A stretch of DNA of 64,000 nt from Begonia masoniana (taxonomy: Eukaryota; Streptophyta; Magnoliopsida; Cucurbitales; Begoniaceae). A program made the translations under genes and the position numbers. A model generated the notes under the pieces. The model was not told the DNA's origin. It searched no databases and was given only the letters and a program-made list of their open reading frames with translations. Numbering within the stretch: position 1 is the first letter of the stretch; each line of letters starts with the position of its first letter. Shown piece after piece: positions 20,935 to 33,600 of the stretch. The DNA is taken from contig CM039514.1 in assembly GCA_022432975.1 (NCBI GenBank), positions 9,593,519 through 9,657,518 on the forward strand, given 5' to 3'.

Positions 20935-21941
20935 GGGTTTTTTTTTTTAAAAAAACCTTAAGGTTTTGGTTTTTTAAAAAAAAAAAACCTTAAGTTTTAC
21001 TGTTTAACGAAAAAAACCTCCAGGTTTCGAAAATAGGCGAAAAAAACCTTCTAGTCCGGACTGGGCATCGGCCTGTACGGAGAGGCCGGCCGGTCCAATT
21101 GGACCGGCCGGCTTCCCCTTTTTTTTTACTAAATAAAATGTTAATTTAAAATAAATATCAAATGATATTCAATTTACTTGAAATTTTTACCACATGTTTA
21201 CCACATTATGGGAAGATCATGCGAAAAGTTTTGTGATTTTCTAACACTTCTACGATTTATTATAATTTTAGTTAATTCTTTTATAAAACCGTTATAATAA
21301 AACGTACAAGTGTTACAAAATTACGAAAATTCTCAGATTATCTTCCCATGATGTGGCGAACATGTGGTAAAAATTTCAAGTAAATTGAATATCGTTTGAT
21401 ATTTGTTTAAAATTTATAAATTAATTTTAAAAAAATAATAAACGATATTTAATTTACTTGAATTAATTTTAAACAAATATCAAACGATATTCAATTTACT
21501 TGAAATTTTTACCACATGTTTGCCACATCATGGGAAGATAATCTGAGAATTTTCGTAATTTGGTAACACTTGTACGTTTTATTATAACGATTTTATAAAA
21601 GAATTAACTAAAATTATAATAAATCGTAGAAGTGTTAGAAAATCACGAAACTTTTCGCATGATCTTCCCATAATGTGGTAAACATGTGGTAAAAATTTCA
21701 AGTAAATTGAATATCGTTTGATATTTATTTTAAATTAACATTTTATTTAGTAAAAAAAAAGGGGAAGCCGGCCGGTCCAATTGGACCGGCCGGCCTCTCC
21801 GTACAGGCCGATGCCCAGTCCGGACTAGAAGGTTTTTTTCGCCTATTTTCGAAACCTAGAGGTTTTTTTCGTTGAACATTAAAACTTAAGGTTTTTTTAA
21901 AAAAAAAACCAAAACCTTAAGGTTTTTTTTTTTTAAAACCC
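20935..21941. mobile_element. Foldback MITE, Mutator-like, TSD TTTTAAATT
   Basis: A 1007-bp element is an almost perfect palindrome. Its arms share GGGTTTTTTTTTT, CTTAAGGTTTT, CTTCTAGTCCGGACTGGGCA and GGCCGGCCGGTCCAATTGGA. It is flanked by the exact 9-bp duplication TTTTAAATT (20926-20934 and 21942-21950), the length made by Mutator-like transposases. Each arm itself contains a second-order palindrome around the ACCACATGTTTACCACAT block, so the core occurs four times in alternating orientation. It encodes no protein. Confidence 0.9.
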
Positions 21942-21950
21942 TTTTAAATT

Positions 21951-24900
21951 TACATATATGTTAATATATGTGTGATTAAATTTAAAAAGAAATAATCACA
22001 ATAGTCCATGATTTATATTTGAAGTAAAGGATCTTCAAATTAATAAAGTCATAAATACAGTTCACTTCGTTGAGAACGTATAGTCATATCCCGACTATAT
22101 ATGTAGTGACATAAAGTTATTGTATTTTATATAATATGATTATATAGGACTGGACCAGATGAAATTATATTGTTCTTATAATATCTGTTAAATGAAGAAC
22201 AATTAATTTTATCATAATGATGATCATATATGTATAATCTCAATTCATTGTATTTAGTAGACTCCTATTTTATTTTAATTTATTCTTTGATTTCCTCGGT
22301 ACAGTTTTGTATGAGTTGCATTACATAAATCTTGTATTTTGAGAATAAATTAAATGAGTAGCTGGAAATACTAACATTGATACAATGAAATCCATAATAC
22401 AAGATTCCCTTGTTTGTTAGTTCAGGGATTGAATAATTAGCGCGCAAATTCATAAATATTATGAATTAATTATTCAATCAAGAACTAATGGTAGTCAAGG
22501 ATAAATATGTAATATGAGATGTTAACGGATTTAATACCTAGCTCTATTACGAATCTTAATGGAGGATTAATACATATGTAATGACTATATCAATTGATAT
22601 TACTTTGAGTAAATATATTTTATAGTTCTAAGAGTGCAACTCTAGGTATTTAGTAGAATTACTCTAGAGTTAATAATTGTGTTATTTAATATAAAGAGTT
22701 TATATTAATTAACAAATATTATTGGAGCTTAAAACTATAGGTCCATCGGTGACTATGTCATCTTATATCACTATTTAATTTCTATATTACAAGAATAAAT
22801 ATATAAATGATTAATTATTACTAATCATTTATAGACACTCTGATAAATATGTTTTAATTCAAAATAGATAAATAGTTTTTTATATATTTTGAATTCAAAA
22901 TAAAATATTTCATTAGATGAGATATTTTTAAGGAATTTGAATTAGATTTTAAGAATCTCATCAGATGAGATTTGATATTCAAATTTAAATTAGTTATTTA
23001 ACAAACTATCAAATCAGATTTTTTGAAGTTTGAATAAAAGTAGATCTAGAAAATCTGATTATATTAGATTTGATCTACAATTGACTTATAGTTTGTTTAA
23101 TGTTTAAAAGTAGATCTGAATAATCTCATAAGATGAGATTATCTTGAAAAGTTGTTTTCATAAATATATTCTAAAAACTGTTTTTAGATTATATGATTAA
23201 TAAAAAAAAATTTGATTTAATAGATAAATCAATTGTTAATCAAATTTGATTTGATTTGATTAGAGGGATGGTAACATTAAGATATTTTTTCAATGCTTTT
23301 ATTTTATATTTTTTTTAAGAAAACTGAACCTGGACATTCACATTCTCAGCAAATTTCACATTCTTTTTCTTCATTTCTCTCTTCTTACCAGCTGATTTGA
23401 AAAGAGTCTGTGTTTTGAAAAACTTAAAATAAATAAAAATGAGTAGAGTTTAATTCTAGTCGGGCATATGGAGAAACCCGACAGCAGAAAACTATTGCAG
23501 AAGACTAATAATCTTACTCGCTAGAAGACAAGCAAGAGCATAAAATTTGGTTGCTTGGATTCCGAGAAAGGGGTGGCAATGGCGATGAGCAAATCTTGTT
23601 TTGAGCACAAAAAGCAAGGTAGAGAACGGTAGTCGAAACAGCCATGGCCGTGGCCAAAACCAAGCCTTGAGAGCCAAGTAGAGAAGACGTGGAGATTAGA
23701 TGTGACAGAGAGGGATGGTAACATTTCGATATTTTTTCAATGCTTTTATTTTTGTTTTTAAGAAAACCGAACTTGGACCTACCCGAACCAAACTGATAAT
23801 ATTGGCTCGGTTTTGGTCGGCTACATTCTCCAAGTTAGTTTGATTTTGGTTCTGGGTTCAAAACCAAAACCCAAATGGTTCAATTCGGCTAGGGCCCAAA
23901 ACCAACCCGGACCGAACCGTGCTCAAGCCTAGTTGTAGGTGTATATGTTTTCAAACTTTGACCCAATTTCTTAGCCTACCATTCCCAATAGTAAAAAGAC
24001 TCAATGCCATTGAAGTATGGATTCATTTTACTATATTTGCACATTTATCGTGGTTTTCAAAATTCTTATTTTCTGATATGTCACACTAAAAATTTTGACA
24101 TATCATGTCTTAAAACATGTATGTACGAAGGTTTTACATGTTTATCTTCAGCGTGTATGATATTTTTCTTTATATTTAGGACAAAATTTTCGGTTGTGTT
24201 GAACTTATGATCTGTGCCTTTTTTTATGTGCATCTATTAAGAAAGAATGTGTTGGCACATTAGCGCGATATATGTGTTTGGGGCAGTTTGTGATGCTTTG
24301 TTGCTCGGTTGTCCCTAGGTGAAAATTTGTAAATCTAGCTAGGGAATTTGTTTACATCACAAACAGGTCTTTGGCCTAGTGTATCTCTCGCTTACTTGGC
24401 TTCAGGTAACAAAGAGTAAACGTCCATGAATTGATCTTATTTTCACTAGGAATATTTTCTATGAAAAACGATGGTAACAATATTTATTGTATAGCTACGA
24501 TATAGTATATAACACTGTTTTCGTTACTCGTTCCATTAATGGCTCATGGAGCCTATTTTTAAAATGGTAAAAAAAAATTGAATATAAATCCATGCACGTA
24601 CATATTTTCCAGTCACGTTTTTAATGATAAATAATGAAACTGGTTTTCTCATGCATTGGTTATAGTGATAGAATTTCTATTGAGTTTATTTTGTTTATCT
24701 CGAAAGAATACCTATTTTTCTCGATAAAGAACTGTGGTGGCTTGGACCAGGAGAATGTATTCCCATGAGAGTTCCTTTCGTTCTTTTTTTCCTGTGTATT
24801 ATTCCTTTTCTTTCATTCAGGGCATCAAAATTAATATTTGGCGTTGCACATATTTTTACTTCCATCACAATATTTCCATTTTTGCCCGATTTAAATTATT

Positions 24901-25740
24901 GTACCATTTTATTTTCTTGTAATTACTATGTAGACCTTCAACTCATGTCACATGGATAACCATGGAACATGAGCCTTTAGTGGGCGGTTGGGTCTTCGTC
25001 GAGAATTAAGTTGTACAATTCAACATTTTTGTTTTGGACAGTCTTCGAGGAGTGACAAGACAAGTCGAGCCAACGAGCAGACCCCCGAGTCAGCTGGCTG
25101 GCGAGCGAGCATGGTACCAGGCTAGAGGGTCTCACGAGCCCAAAAGATAAAATTACTCTAGAATTTATAACTATGTCAATTAATAAAAGAGTTTTAATTA
25201 ATTGACAAAATTATTAGGGCTTAAAATAATAGATCATCAATCTTTTATCATCTTCTTTCATTATCCGAATTATTAATAACAAAGAAAAAATAATAATCAA
25301 ATAATGAATTATGAATTAATTATTAAACATTCAAATTAAGAAGAAGTTATTTTTCAAGGTATTCAAACTAATGTTGTTTGAATGAGATTGAATAATAGAC
25401 AGATTAACCAATTATTTTAGTTTCAAATTCAAAATTCTAAAATGAGTTTTGAAAACAATATCTCATGGTAATGAGATAACATTTTATCTCAAATTTCTTT
25501 CACGAAATTGAGATTAATATATTTGAAATAAGAAATCGCTAAAATTTGATTTGATCAATTATGATTTATATAAAATAATATTTTTTCTAATTATTCAAAT
25601 GACTAAATATGAATGATATAAAATATACTATATATTTGCTATCTGATATTTGAGTTTAAATAAATAATAACTTTTCATATCTTATGGGAAAAATCAAATA
25701 AATAGAATATGTAATATATTCTAGATCTAAGTTTTAAAGA
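21951..25740. other. AT-rich non-coding DNA, probable old repeat remnants
   Basis: No convincing gene is present. 22600-22780 and 25150-25260 share a similar block (AGAGTTAATAATTGTG, TTGGAGCTTAAAACTATAG versus TTAGGGCTTAAAATAATAG). This suggests pieces of one repeat, perhaps copia LTR sequence. About 70 bp beginning GAGGGATGGTAACATT is present twice (23263-23335 and 23709-23781). 23760-23930 is rich in CCGAACCAAAC and GGTTCGG words that pair with each other. Confidence 0.35.
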
Positions 25741-25889
25741 TGAGAGGAGGTACATGTCTAGAAAAAGAAGGAACGCTCTTCTATTTTTGAGTGATATGAT
25801 TTCATAAGTTGAACATATAAGTGTTCCATGTCAGTGTCATTGAGAGTGGTATGCAAGTGTTATAAGAAGTCATGCAAACTCTGGCAGTC

Positions 25890-27175
25890 TTCTTTGTGAA
25901 AGTAAGGACGATCAAATATTCTGTTAATTGTGAAAGTCAACTCATATCAGTGAGGATAACCCCAAGAACAAATACATGTGGATTCTAATTCAAAACAGAC
26001 AACATCGTACTATGAAGACTAGGGACTCCACAAATGGTATTTGAGTCAATTCTCAACTTGTGACAACTCATCATGTGAAGACAAAGAATACCTAAATGTG
26101 AGAGCCCAGCCCATATCAGTGGAGGTGTCCAATTTCACATCATTTGGGAGAGTAGAAAATACATTTTGGGCTAACTTTAAGAACAAATTTGTGCAGGTTC
26201 CGACCCAAAGTGGCCGATGTTTTACTTGAAGCACTATGTGACATTACGAATGGTATCAGGGTCACTGTCCAACTATATTTATTACTGGTCAAAATTGGAC
26301 TATAACTAAATTGCAGTCTATATTGGTACCACAATTCATATTATGGAGGAAGCTTTTGCGACAACCGTCCATGTGAAAGCTAGGACGTCTAACCTATACC
26401 AGCGTGAATGCATAATCTCAGATTGCTTGGGTTACTGAAAAATGTATGATTTATTAGTAGGGTTCACATCCCTACCTAGTACAACGCGTTTTGGGCCAAC
26501 CCCAAGAACAAATTTATGCGGGCTCTAGCCCAAAGCGAACAATATTGTATTTGAATTACTGCGAGACGTTACAAATAGTATTAGAGTCATTGTTCAATCA
26601 GAAATGTGGTCGACGAGGATGTCACGCCCCGAAAGAGTGGAGATTGTGACAGCCCACCATGTCAAGGCAAGGAGAGCCCACTTGTGAGAGCACAACATAT
26701 ACTAGGGGGTGCACAAGCCCACATTGCTTGAGATAGTGAAAAATGAATTGTATACAAGTAGAGTTCTCCTTCATACCTAGTACAAAATATTTTGGATTAA
26801 CTTAAAGAATAAATTCATACGGGCTTCGACCTAAAGCGAACAATATTGTACTATGAGCGCTAGAGGATGTTAAATAACTAGAAGTGTGGTAACGAAGACA
26901 TTGGCCCCTTAACGAGAGGAGATTTTGGTGGTCTGCCCTGTGAAGATAAAGATGACACATGATTCTATTGATTGTGAATGACCAATTCATACTAGTGTGG
27001 GTCAAAGGTTTCACATCGCTTGATAGAGTAGAAAATAAATAGTTTATAAGAATATTTCTAAAATATATTTAGTACAACGCGTTTTGGGTTAGCTCTATGA
27101 ACAAATTTGTGTGATCTCTCGTCCAAAACGGACAATATTATACTAGAAAGATTATGGACTTCACACAAATTTGAG
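25890..27175 (+). mobile_element. Decayed TRIM multimer (about five LTR copies)
   Basis: At least four to five related LTR-like units follow each other (about 25890-26032, 26058-26248, 26341-26570, 26645-26870, 26930-27175). Shared landmarks are TTCACATCGCTTG-like, CTAGTACAACGCGTTTTGGG, AACAAATTTGTGCGGG-like and AAAGCGAACAATATTGTA. Between units are tRNA-Met-type primer sites in decayed form (AATGGTATTTGAGTCA at 26034, AATGGTATCAGGGTCA at 26250, AATAGTATTAGAGTCA at 26573) and purine tracts such as GAGTGGAGATTG. No protein is encoded. The copies are strongly diverged. Confidence 0.65.
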
Positions 27176-27566
27176 GTCTTGAAATATCGAGACTTTTATT
27201 GTGCTTGAACCCAAAAAAACCAACAGATGCATCATAGCCTTTGTGATTTTCAAATCCACCATCAACCTTCTATCGAATATTGCTTGTTTGGCATACTTCA
27301 AAAATATTTTGCATAATAGCGTAATCAAGAAAATGTGAAAGCATCGAAACGATCAAAATGTTTTATCAAAAACGCTTGAATTTTCAAGAAATTTCCTAGG
27401 ATCACTCCTACAATATCAGTGGTTTTACCGCCTAAAAACTAACTTGAAGGAAACGGAAAATCATGAATCAATCTGACTCTAAGACTGCCACTAGGAACCA
27501 GCAAATGACATGCCTAACTGGCTAACTCCACTTATCACACCTTATATTGACGGGGAGAGAAAAACC

Positions 27567-28488
27567 CTAATTCAACCTAGGAAATTGAACATTGCCTTGA
27601 TTCAAGCAAGGGACGTGTGGTATAACGGTGCCGTTTCTCAGCCCATGAACGTTGATGCAATAGGAAGAAGCAGAGACAGCCTTGTGTTTATGACCATGAT
27701 GTCTCTTTATGGCCTTCAAATGGACGTCGTTCATGAAGATGTTTCTGCATGGCACTGCATTACTGCATGCCAATTCGATTGCCCTCGTATCGTCTGTCGT
27801 CCCTCGTATATGATTGTACCATACGTTGCTTATCTCCACCGCCGAAGTCTACAGCGAATTTCACAAACGTTTAGTAATTCTACTCGCTCGAATTGAAAAT
27901 ATTGAGAGTTAAAACATGAAATAAGATGTATCCTTACTTGATTAGTGCAGTGTCTTTTATCACAATAGAACTGATCGATAATGATGGGACGAGTTGATCT
28001 ACGAGAGCGTATGTTTTCGAAAATGATGTTCTGAACATGGCCCTTTCCTCCCTGCGTACGTAGAATATAAAGAAATAAAATACGAAAAAAGAAAATTAAA
28101 AAGGGCGAAGATTTCAACAAAGTGAGGTGATGATCAATAAAAAGAAGCCTTTTAACATTCAATGAGAATTTACCTGCCATGTTTTTATTCTAACTCCATT
28201 GGTAGTCTCACTAAAAATTACATCCTTAACATGAACATACTCAACAGTTTCATCAGCTCCATCTTTTCCCAGGCTTCCAATACTGAAAGAAAGTACCAAA
28301 ATATAGAAAAAATATATTAAGAAAAGTAATTATTTGATAATTTTAATAACAATTTCTTGCCTTATTCCATGACCTGGCCCGCAATAAAGTCTGCTAATGT
28401 TGAGATACGAGGTACCGTCGCCGATCGAAATGCAGTCGTCACCTGCATCCTCAACCATTAATCACATGTCTGTGGAAGAAAAAACAAT

Positions 28489-28524
<36 letters not shown>

Positions 28525-29550
28525 TACCTGTAGAAATGAGGGAGTGATGGACAGAGACATTTTGGGAGGCTTGGATGTGAATACCATCTGTGTTAGGGCT
28601 ATTGCGAGGGGCTTGAATACTTATATAACCAATATCTACCCAACTTGACCTCTCGATCGCCATGTGCATGTTAGGACTGTCCTTAAATGTAAGTCCTTCC
28701 ATTCCCACGTTGGTTGAGTGTGCTATTGTAAAACCCTACAAACAAATGAGAAATATTTCTACTTTTAAATCGTGTAATTCTCTTGAGATTTATCCGACGT
28801 CAATCAGTGTAAAATGTGATTCACTTACAGTGGGTTTTCGGCCGCAAGCCTGCGACGGAAAAAAGAAAGAGTTTTAGAATTTGGGTGAATATAAAAGGAT
28901 GTTGGAGAGAAATGGAATGGAAGGATACCCTTTTATTTTGTCGGCAAGTGAGAGGCCACCATAATTTTCCTCGGGGATTAAAGGTACCAGAGCCATGGAT
29001 GAAGAGGCCATTGAAATGCTCGAAGGAAATCCATTGACTGCAATGGTTATCTCCATTGCAGTTCCATGCAGAAGGATGACTTGGTGCGACTATCTCTCCG
29101 TCAATCTGCATCAAATGTTTCAAAATCTCTCCATGAGATCTCTCTCTCTCTCTCTCTCTGTGATCGATCACCAAAGAACAAAGCAAGTACCTGAACGGAA
29201 ATGTTGGACGACGGGCAATCATCGCCATTGAAAGTGAAGGGCTGGAGGAGGAAGGTCTTCCCCGAAGGAACATGCATGCTCGGAGAAGAAGCTTTGGAAT
29301 TGCACGTAGCATCCCATGCATTCTTAAACGCCTGAAACCAACGACGACTTCGTCGTATAAAACCGAAATAACAGTAAAAAAGAAAGCTTTAGTTTTGTCG
29401 TATAAGAACCTGAGTATCGTCTGTAACTCCATCTCCGACAGCTCCATAGTCAAGTACGTTGAAAACGCGAGACAGAGCAGGCGACACAAAGTGAGCAAAA
29501 ACAAGAAAAAACGAAAGAAAAAGCTGATTAGCGTTGCCTTTGGCGGCCAT
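27567..29550 (-). CDS. Polygalacturonase, glycoside hydrolase family 28
   Basis: The product is a secreted pectinase that hydrolyses alpha-1,4-galacturonan in the cell wall. Splicing nine exons (29410-29550, 29191-29331, 28929-29105, 28829-28849, 28528-28735, 28361-28442, 28174-28282, 27938-28051, 27567-27848) gives an open frame of about 424 codons, the normal length for the family. Residues 1-27 ([20 protein letters not shown]...) are a signal peptide. GH28 motifs are all present: SPNTDG (206-211), GDDC (230-233, the catalytic aspartates), GPGHGISIGSLG (251-262) and RIK (288-290). Exon 4 is only 21 nt and intron 6 has a GC donor. A start 31 codons upstream (29643) is in frame, but the second Met gives the better signal peptide. 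Intron 5 holds a (GA)n tract. Nothing visible is broken. Endo- versus exo-activity is not decided. Confidence 0.92.
28490..28521. repeat. (GA)n microsatellite in PG intron 5
   Basis: About 15 uninterrupted GA units start 7 bp from the exon 5 donor site. Minus-strand frames here give meaningless Ser-Leu repeats. A shorter (TC)n tract lies at about 29140-29160 in intron 2. Confidence 0.95.
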
Positions 29551-29888
29551 GAGAGATGGCCAGTTGGGATTCGAGAGGAAAAGAGCAGTCGAAAGTGGGT
29601 ACGAGGTAACGATAATTATAAGTAGTAAATATGAAATTTCCAACTACTACTTGAAATAACTTGAATATACCATCCTATCTTTACGTATCTTTCTTAACTA
29701 ATTTAACTTCAACAACGTATCTTTCTTGTTAAACAATTAAACTTCAACTTTTCAATGATTTTTCCAATAAAAAAACTCAAATATTCCATTAAATTCATTG
29801 TTTTTCCCAAACCAACCATTGACGAAGATTATAATTTGGAGAGTAAAAAAAACCGAAAAAACAAACCTTATATTATATCATGTCATAT

Positions 29889-30130
29889 ATTAATAAGTCA
29901 ATCCTTCTGGCATTAACCCAGATGCACAATTGCATGAAATTAAAGTCGCTCATTTTTTCAGTACATTTTGCACTAAAGTCGCCCATTTTTTCAGTACATT
30001 TTGCACTAATTTCAAGTGCAATATTAATAAGTTCATCCTTCTGGCATTAATCCAGATGCATCCATCTGCATTTTAAATACGAATGATTGCATGAAATTAA
30101 AATCACTCATTCCTAGGTATATTTTACACT
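29889..30130. repeat. Direct repeats between PG and CLP1
   Basis: The block CTTCTGGCATTAAYCCAGATGCA is present at about 29903 and 30037 (134-bp spacing). TTTTTTCAGTACATTTTGCA is present twice in tandem (29954 and 29985). The rest of the 1.06-kb spacer between the PG start and the CLP1 stop (29551-30612) is AT-rich. It holds the PG promoter, with a possible TATA (minus-strand TATAATTATC at 29611-29620). Confidence 0.7.
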
Positions 30131-30612
30131 AATTTTAAGTGCAGTCAACCGCATAAAGCTGAAATCAGTCGACCACATAAAGCCGAAATCACCAGTTCTG
30201 CGGTGCATTTTGCAACTATTTCAAGCGACGGCATTTTATCCGTAGACTACTGCAAATAATTAAATTATTAACTAATAATAATTTAAAATTTATTTTGCCT
30301 CTTATCCTCTAATTAAAGATTTTTATTCATAATTTCCTTAATTCTGACAATTGAAGAGATCCAAAGTTGTTAGCCACTGAAATACAACGCAGGTTAATGT
30401 CATGAAATAAATTTTTGAAAATTTAGATGATTACATTCACAAAACTGAACCTGTATAAAATTACAGCTTTTAATAAAAACAGATGTCTAATCTAAGATCA
30501 AAGGTTTAGACTACAAGAAAAGCGGGTAATTCTAGAAACGAGATTCATCGATCGACCGACCGACCCAAGCTTGAATCTCTGGTTTATGAACAAAAGTATG
30601 TGAACTGAAGCT

Positions 30613-33600
30613 TCATGTTTCAAGCCATGTCAAGGTCCCCATGATCAGATATTTGCTGGGTAGATCTCCTGCGGAGGGAGCAAGGTACGTTACCTTCTTC
30701 CTGCAAGAAAAACTATTGTCAAACCACAGCAATTCAACCATCAACTTTCTCTGGTCTCCAGTTATGAGAGGTCAGAGTAATTATATACCGCTGAATGTCA
30801 ATGTCTGTGATGAAAATAAACCCAGCAACATTGCTGCACATAAAAAGGGAAGTAGTAGTGTTAGAGAACTCGTTGATAAAAAACACAATTATATCATTCA
30901 ATAGATTATCGTTGATTTCGATACTAGAAAACTCTCTCCACAAGTGCATTGGACAAAATGGGTCTCTGCCGCATAAGGTCTCATGAAATTCGATGTCCAT
31001 GGACAGGAAAAAAAAAGGCCCAATTTTGCTAGCTAAAACTCAAATCATAACGATGAAAGAAACACTCAGTAATATGCATACTTTGGCGGACGTACACTAA
31101 ATTTCTGGTATGATCTTGCATTTGAAAGAAGTAATCTAACCAGCATGTGTGTATTTGTAAGTAATTTTTTTGCCATTTTTTATCACAACAAGATTTAAAA
31201 CTGATTAATCTCGTTTTGAAGACATAGAAATCACCTGGAAATAATTTGATCAGGCTCTTTGGCAAATGAAACAGCAAGTACTAAATGGAGTAAATCCCTG
31301 CTGATATTCACAGGCACCAGCCTCGTGGGATCTGCAGAAGGCTCTGCACCAATAGGCAGAGCTGAACGTGGGGCCTGCGGCCCACCTCCAATTCTATAGA
31401 TGCACAAATCACTGAAATTTGCAATATTAGAGTGCGGAGAAAGTTCATTTGAAAGGCCATAAAAGTATTCCTGGGAGAGCAGAAATTCAGGACGAGTTGT
31501 AATTAGAAGGACGAGCAGTAAAGAGCAGCAAAGTGTGAATCAGCACAACTTCAAACTGAAAGAAAGTCCAATCAGACTAAACTTTAACGCAAGTACACAT
31601 GTTCCAAGGCATAGCTGTTGGAACACAAATGAAGGAATTTTTTGAAAGAAAATTGATTAGAAAGAGAAAATTCTATTAAATTTGTTATTTGCCTTTTACC
31701 AAATTTCAAGACTTGCATAGTGCTTCTAGGACTCTTACATCTGTATAGCACAATGAATAAACCACTCAAATACATTCCTTCACCAATATATAAATCATCA
31801 CTTTAAAGAATACTTCCCACTCGTGCAATAATTAATTAAAAGACACATTATTTTGTTTAATTTTATTTTCCATATCTTCTTTTAAACTCAATCTATAAAA
31901 CCTGATCAACAATTTCACGTACTCGCACTTTGTTTCTGCAATCAAATCTCTAAGAAAATTATATTTTGTATCGATATATTTGCCCCTGTCAAGAAAAACT
32001 GGATTCTACACTTATGCAATAACCAAAAAAAATTTGGTTGCCTCCTCCCGTGGCATTTTTAACTCTTTCAATAATTTTTTCACTCGTATAGCATGACAAG
32101 TACAAGATGATGCATCAAATATTCGACTTCGCATGTAGAAAGTGTCACAATTGATCGTTTCTAATACTGTCAAGTAACAACCATATTACCCACAAGGAAT
32201 ATTAAGCAGGTTGATTGTCTTTCATTCATCAATTCTCTGTCTCAATAACTATCATTTTGGCCCATATGCTTAAATTATTAGAAAATAAATAAAATGCCTT
32301 GGTACTAATTGTATATTTGATGCAAAGAAATCGCTTTGCCGTCTTAAAATGTATGGTGATTGGTGACTAAATAAATTGTCAAAGTAGCCGTAACTCCAAA
32401 AAAAATATTTAGTATTGTACAAGCATAGCACCTCAAACTTCCAATAAGACATTTGAAAGTAGTAGAGTCAACATTTCCTCCTTTGACATTCTTGTATAAT
32501 TCCACTTCACATTCTACTTGAGTATTCACCAATTGACAAGTTTCTATCATAAACTTCTTAAAAGTATCTTTGCCAAAACATTCTTACTATATGAAAATGT
32601 CATCCACTCTTTGTTTGATCTCAAGTCAAAATTGTAAGACGTAACACCAATATTTGTCATCTTAAACATCTTTAGACATTGCTTTCTTAAACTCTTTTAT
32701 TGTATACTTCGATATTCCCGGTAAAAATCACATCATCAACATCTAAGGAAATAAGTAACAATCTTTACTTTTACTCACTTTAGCATAGAGACTTCGCTCA
32801 AATATTTGTTTTACCCCCCTTTAGCATAAAGACATTGCTCATGTGGCACTTGGTAAACTCATTTTCTAAAATTATTTGTAAATCCAACTATTTCAAATTA
32901 TTGGTATTTGCTTCTAGTCACACAATCCAATGAGGGTCTCTTTACTTGAACTTGCATTAGATGAGGATGAACAAGGTGTATTTAAGATAGTAATGGTCGA
33001 AGATGTAGGCTCTTGCACTTTGCTTTTTTTCTCCTTTTTATTAAGAGAAATAAGAATTCATATATCTATTTGCCTTGATTATTCCAATGTTAGGAATCTT
33101 TTAGTTGAACTCCACCTCTCAGCTGATAACCATCTTCCCAAAACTTGAATTGTATGTAGAAGCTTAAAGCCATAAAAATGTTGATTATATCCAATGAAGA
33201 TGACCTTCTAGCTTTTTTCATCAAGATTTGACTTCTATTGATCGGGCACATGCACATAATGAAAAACTCCAAAAAGTCTCCAATGGGAATCCCAAACTTT
33301 TCTTCCATTTCATGCTTCTTGAGATGTTGTCTCAAAAACTTCTCGTCGGCCCCTATTAGATAGGTATATAGTACAAACAACTATTTCTAGCAAATATTTT
33401 TGTTATCTTCATTCTTCACAACATGTTTTTCACCATATGGAGAATACTTCTATTCTCTATTTTTTTTCAAATACACCATTTTGTCAACAAGATTTCGCAA
33501 GGTCAAGAATCGTACTATTTGCTTCATAAACTCATCCAACTCATTAGAAGTAAAATCACTCACTCTATCTTATTTCAAAGCCTTAATATAATCAAACTTT

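Noticed and set aside
28821..29504. 227-codon minus-strand ORF as an independent gene
   Set aside because: It is an unspliced read-through of polygalacturonase exon 3 into its introns. The spliced model explains it fully.
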